Assembly (NCBI RefSeq): GCF_000422485.1
Contig: NZ_KE383857.1
Span: 64,064 to 128,063, forward strand
DNA: 64,000 bases
From: Paenibacillus pasadenensis DSM 19293
GTDB taxonomy: Bacteria; Bacillota; Bacilli; Paenibacillales; Paenibacillaceae
Direction: 5' to 3'
Part shown: positions 63,073 through 64,000 of the stretch, in pieces
Numbering within the stretch: the stretch's first letter is position 1
Layout: each line of letters starts with the position of its first letter
Notes under the pieces: model-generated
Databases searched by the model: none
What the model was told of the DNA's origin: nothing
What the model saw: only the letters and a program-made list of their open reading frames with translations
Position numbers and translations under genes: made by a program

Positions 63073-63444
63073 CTATCGATTTCCCCTGCCCGATGAATGA
63101 TTTCGAAACTTCAAGTCGTTCATCGAGGCAGGGCTATTCGTTTTCGTGTTGATCAAGGCACGCAGGATTTCCGACTCGAGCTCCTTTTCCGCAAGAAGCT
63201 TCTGCACTTGCTCGTATTTCTCCTCCATCTCCGCCAGCCGCCGAGCGCTGTCGAGCCTTGCTCCTGTCGATGCTGTCGATTTATTCGCAAGGGCAGCTTT
63301 CTCCTGATACTCCCGTACCCAGGCGCGAATCGACCTTTGGGAAACCGCGTACTTGCGGGCCAGCTCAGCCGTGGGAACGCCGTCGAGCGACTCTCGAACT
63401 ACTTGGGTCCTAACCTCGCCGGATGTAGAGCGATGTTGTTTCAT
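63073..63444 (-). CDS. Orphan IS3-type transposase OrfA (helix-turn-helix)
   Basis: 123 aa. HTH of IS3-family OrfA (VRTQVVRESLDGVPTAELAR, then KYAVSQRSIRAWVREYQEK) and a coiled coil (RRLAEMEEKYEQVQKLLAEK). GAGGTGA precedes the ATG. The catalytic OrfB that should follow to the left is absent; only 110 bp remain before the neighbouring gene. TGTACCTGATTCGGCTAGGG at its 5' side could be an element end. Probably an inactive IS remnant. Confidence 0.75.
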   Translation of the reverse strand: MKQHRSTSGEVRTQVVRESLDGVPTAELARKYAVSQRSIRAWVREYQEKAALANKSTASTGARLDSARRLAEMEEKYEQVQKLLAEKELESEILRALINTKTNSPASMNDLKFRNHSSGRGNR

Positions 63445-63517
63445 GACTTGTCACCTCTTTGCTGCTAGTGTACCTGATTCGGCTAGGGGACTGCCAACCT
63501 GGGATGATAGAAATTAA

Positions 63518-63823
63518 AATCCAAGGCACAAATGTGCCTTGGATGGACGGGAGCGCGCCGGAATGGGCAATCCAAGGCACAAATGTGCCTTGGATGGACG
63601 GGAACGCGCCGGGATGGGCAATCCAAGGCACAAATGTGCCTTGGATGGGCGGGAACGCGCCGGAATGAGAAATCCAAGGCACAAATGTGCCTTGGATGGG
63701 CGGGAGCGCGCCGGGATGGGAAATCCAAGGCACAAATGTGCCTTGGATGGGCGGGAGCGCGCCGGAATGGGAAATCCAAGGCACAAATGTGCCTTGGATG
63801 GGCGGGAGCGCGCCGGGATGGGT
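63518..63823. repeat. Array A6: six 51-bp hairpin units
   Basis: Each unit begins ATCCAAGGCAC-AAAT-GTGCCTTGGAT, a perfect hairpin, followed by GGGCGGGAGCGCGCCGGGAT. The six arms are identical; only the linker varies (A/G changes). 51 bp keeps both strands open with a 17-residue repeat, which is not a protein. It adjoins the IS remnant. The stretch 63445-63517 and the rest to 63878 hold no gene. Confidence 0.95.
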
Positions 63824-63878
63824 AGCGTCAAGAAGTATGTGTAAGCAGCAAGATATTCCCAGTCAAAATGGGTTGACG

Positions 63879-64000
63879 TCACTCTTGGTGGTGGGGGTAG
63901 CGTTTCTCAAACATCTGCTTCAACCTACGTTTTACCGACGGGTCGCCGAAGCCGCGAATGACTTTCTTGCCATAATACTCGTTGTACTCGCTATCCGTCA
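63879..64000 (-). CDS. C-terminal end of an unidentified protein (cut by window edge)
   Basis: The minus strand is open from the right edge to the stop at 63879-63881 and would encode about 40 residues, including YNEYYGKKVIRGFGDPSVKR and ending YPHHQE. The charged, non-repetitive sequence looks like real coding. No family recognised. Confidence 0.5.
   Translation of the reverse strand, partial: TDSEYNEYYGKKVIRGFGDPSVKRRLKQMFEKRYPHHQE

Noticed and set aside
63532..63844. Repeat protein genes with a 17-residue period on both strands
   Set aside because: Open frames arise because the DNA unit is 51 bp; there is no start context or fold, and several frames on both strands are equally open.

Overview
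The window looks like chromosome of a high-GC Firmicute of the Paenibacillus/Cohnella type. Supporting signs are AGGAGG-type ribosome sites, several ATG/TTG stop-start overlaps, LplA/LplB/LplC-type sugar ABC transporters, a PL11 rhamnogalacturonan lyase, a CcpA-type cre box and FNR proteins whose cysteine cluster is at the C-terminus. The genus is inferred from gene types and composition only; no rRNA or tRNA gene was seen.

Layout. 1-7.3 kb: plant cell-wall locus (ABC permease, lipoprotein, GH43-like hydrolase, TIM-barrel isomerase, PL11 lyase behind a cre box) closed by a two-way terminator against an AraC-type gene. 7.9-13.3 kb: compact unit of a soluble chemoreceptor-like protein, a GAF protein, a ThDP enzyme, a small STAS-like protein and a ketoacyl synthase III-like protein with an altered active site, then a polysaccharide deacetylase. 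13.4-15 kb: MerR regulator divergent from a CPBP protease. 15-28 kb: anaerobic block with FNR, a NreABC-like GAF/response regulator/kinase set, a hemerythrin-like gene, DoxX, adhE, pflB and pflA; FNR-type boxes sit at several promoters. 28-35 kb: VanX-like lipoprotein and an iron/phosphonate-type ABC transporter with a phosphoesterase and a LysR gene. 35-42.8 kb: secreted CYTH-like protein, Qnr-like pentapeptide protein, second FNR with a textbook FNR promoter, chromate transporter, acetyl-xylan esterase, RibD-like reductase and an acidic membrane protein. 42.9-48.7 kb: L-rhamnose operon (rhaEW, rhaA, rhaB, DeoR regulator). 48.8-50.9 kb: decayed genes and repeats. 51-61.4 kb: second glycan locus (SBP, two permeases, esterase, clan GH-A-like hydrolase, mannonate dehydratase, two oxidoreductases, ThuA-like protein). 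61.5-64 kb: an unclassified leader before two nuclease-like paralogues, an orphan transposase ORF and a repeat array.

The pectin lyase, the rhamnose operon, the esterases and mannonate dehydratase fit growth on pectin and (glucurono)xylan. FNR, the Nre-like system, PFL and AdhE fit a switch to mixed-acid fermentation when oxygen is absent.

The most unusual structure is a set of six intergenic arrays of tandem 51-52 bp units at 18.6, 26.3, 39.9, 40.2, 49.9 and 63.5 kb. Five have a central perfect or near-perfect palindrome. Their sequences differ, but their period is the same, close to five helical turns. The best candidates for undescribed systems are these phased hairpin arrays, the chemoreceptor/ThDP/KASIII module and the paired nuclease-like proteins.
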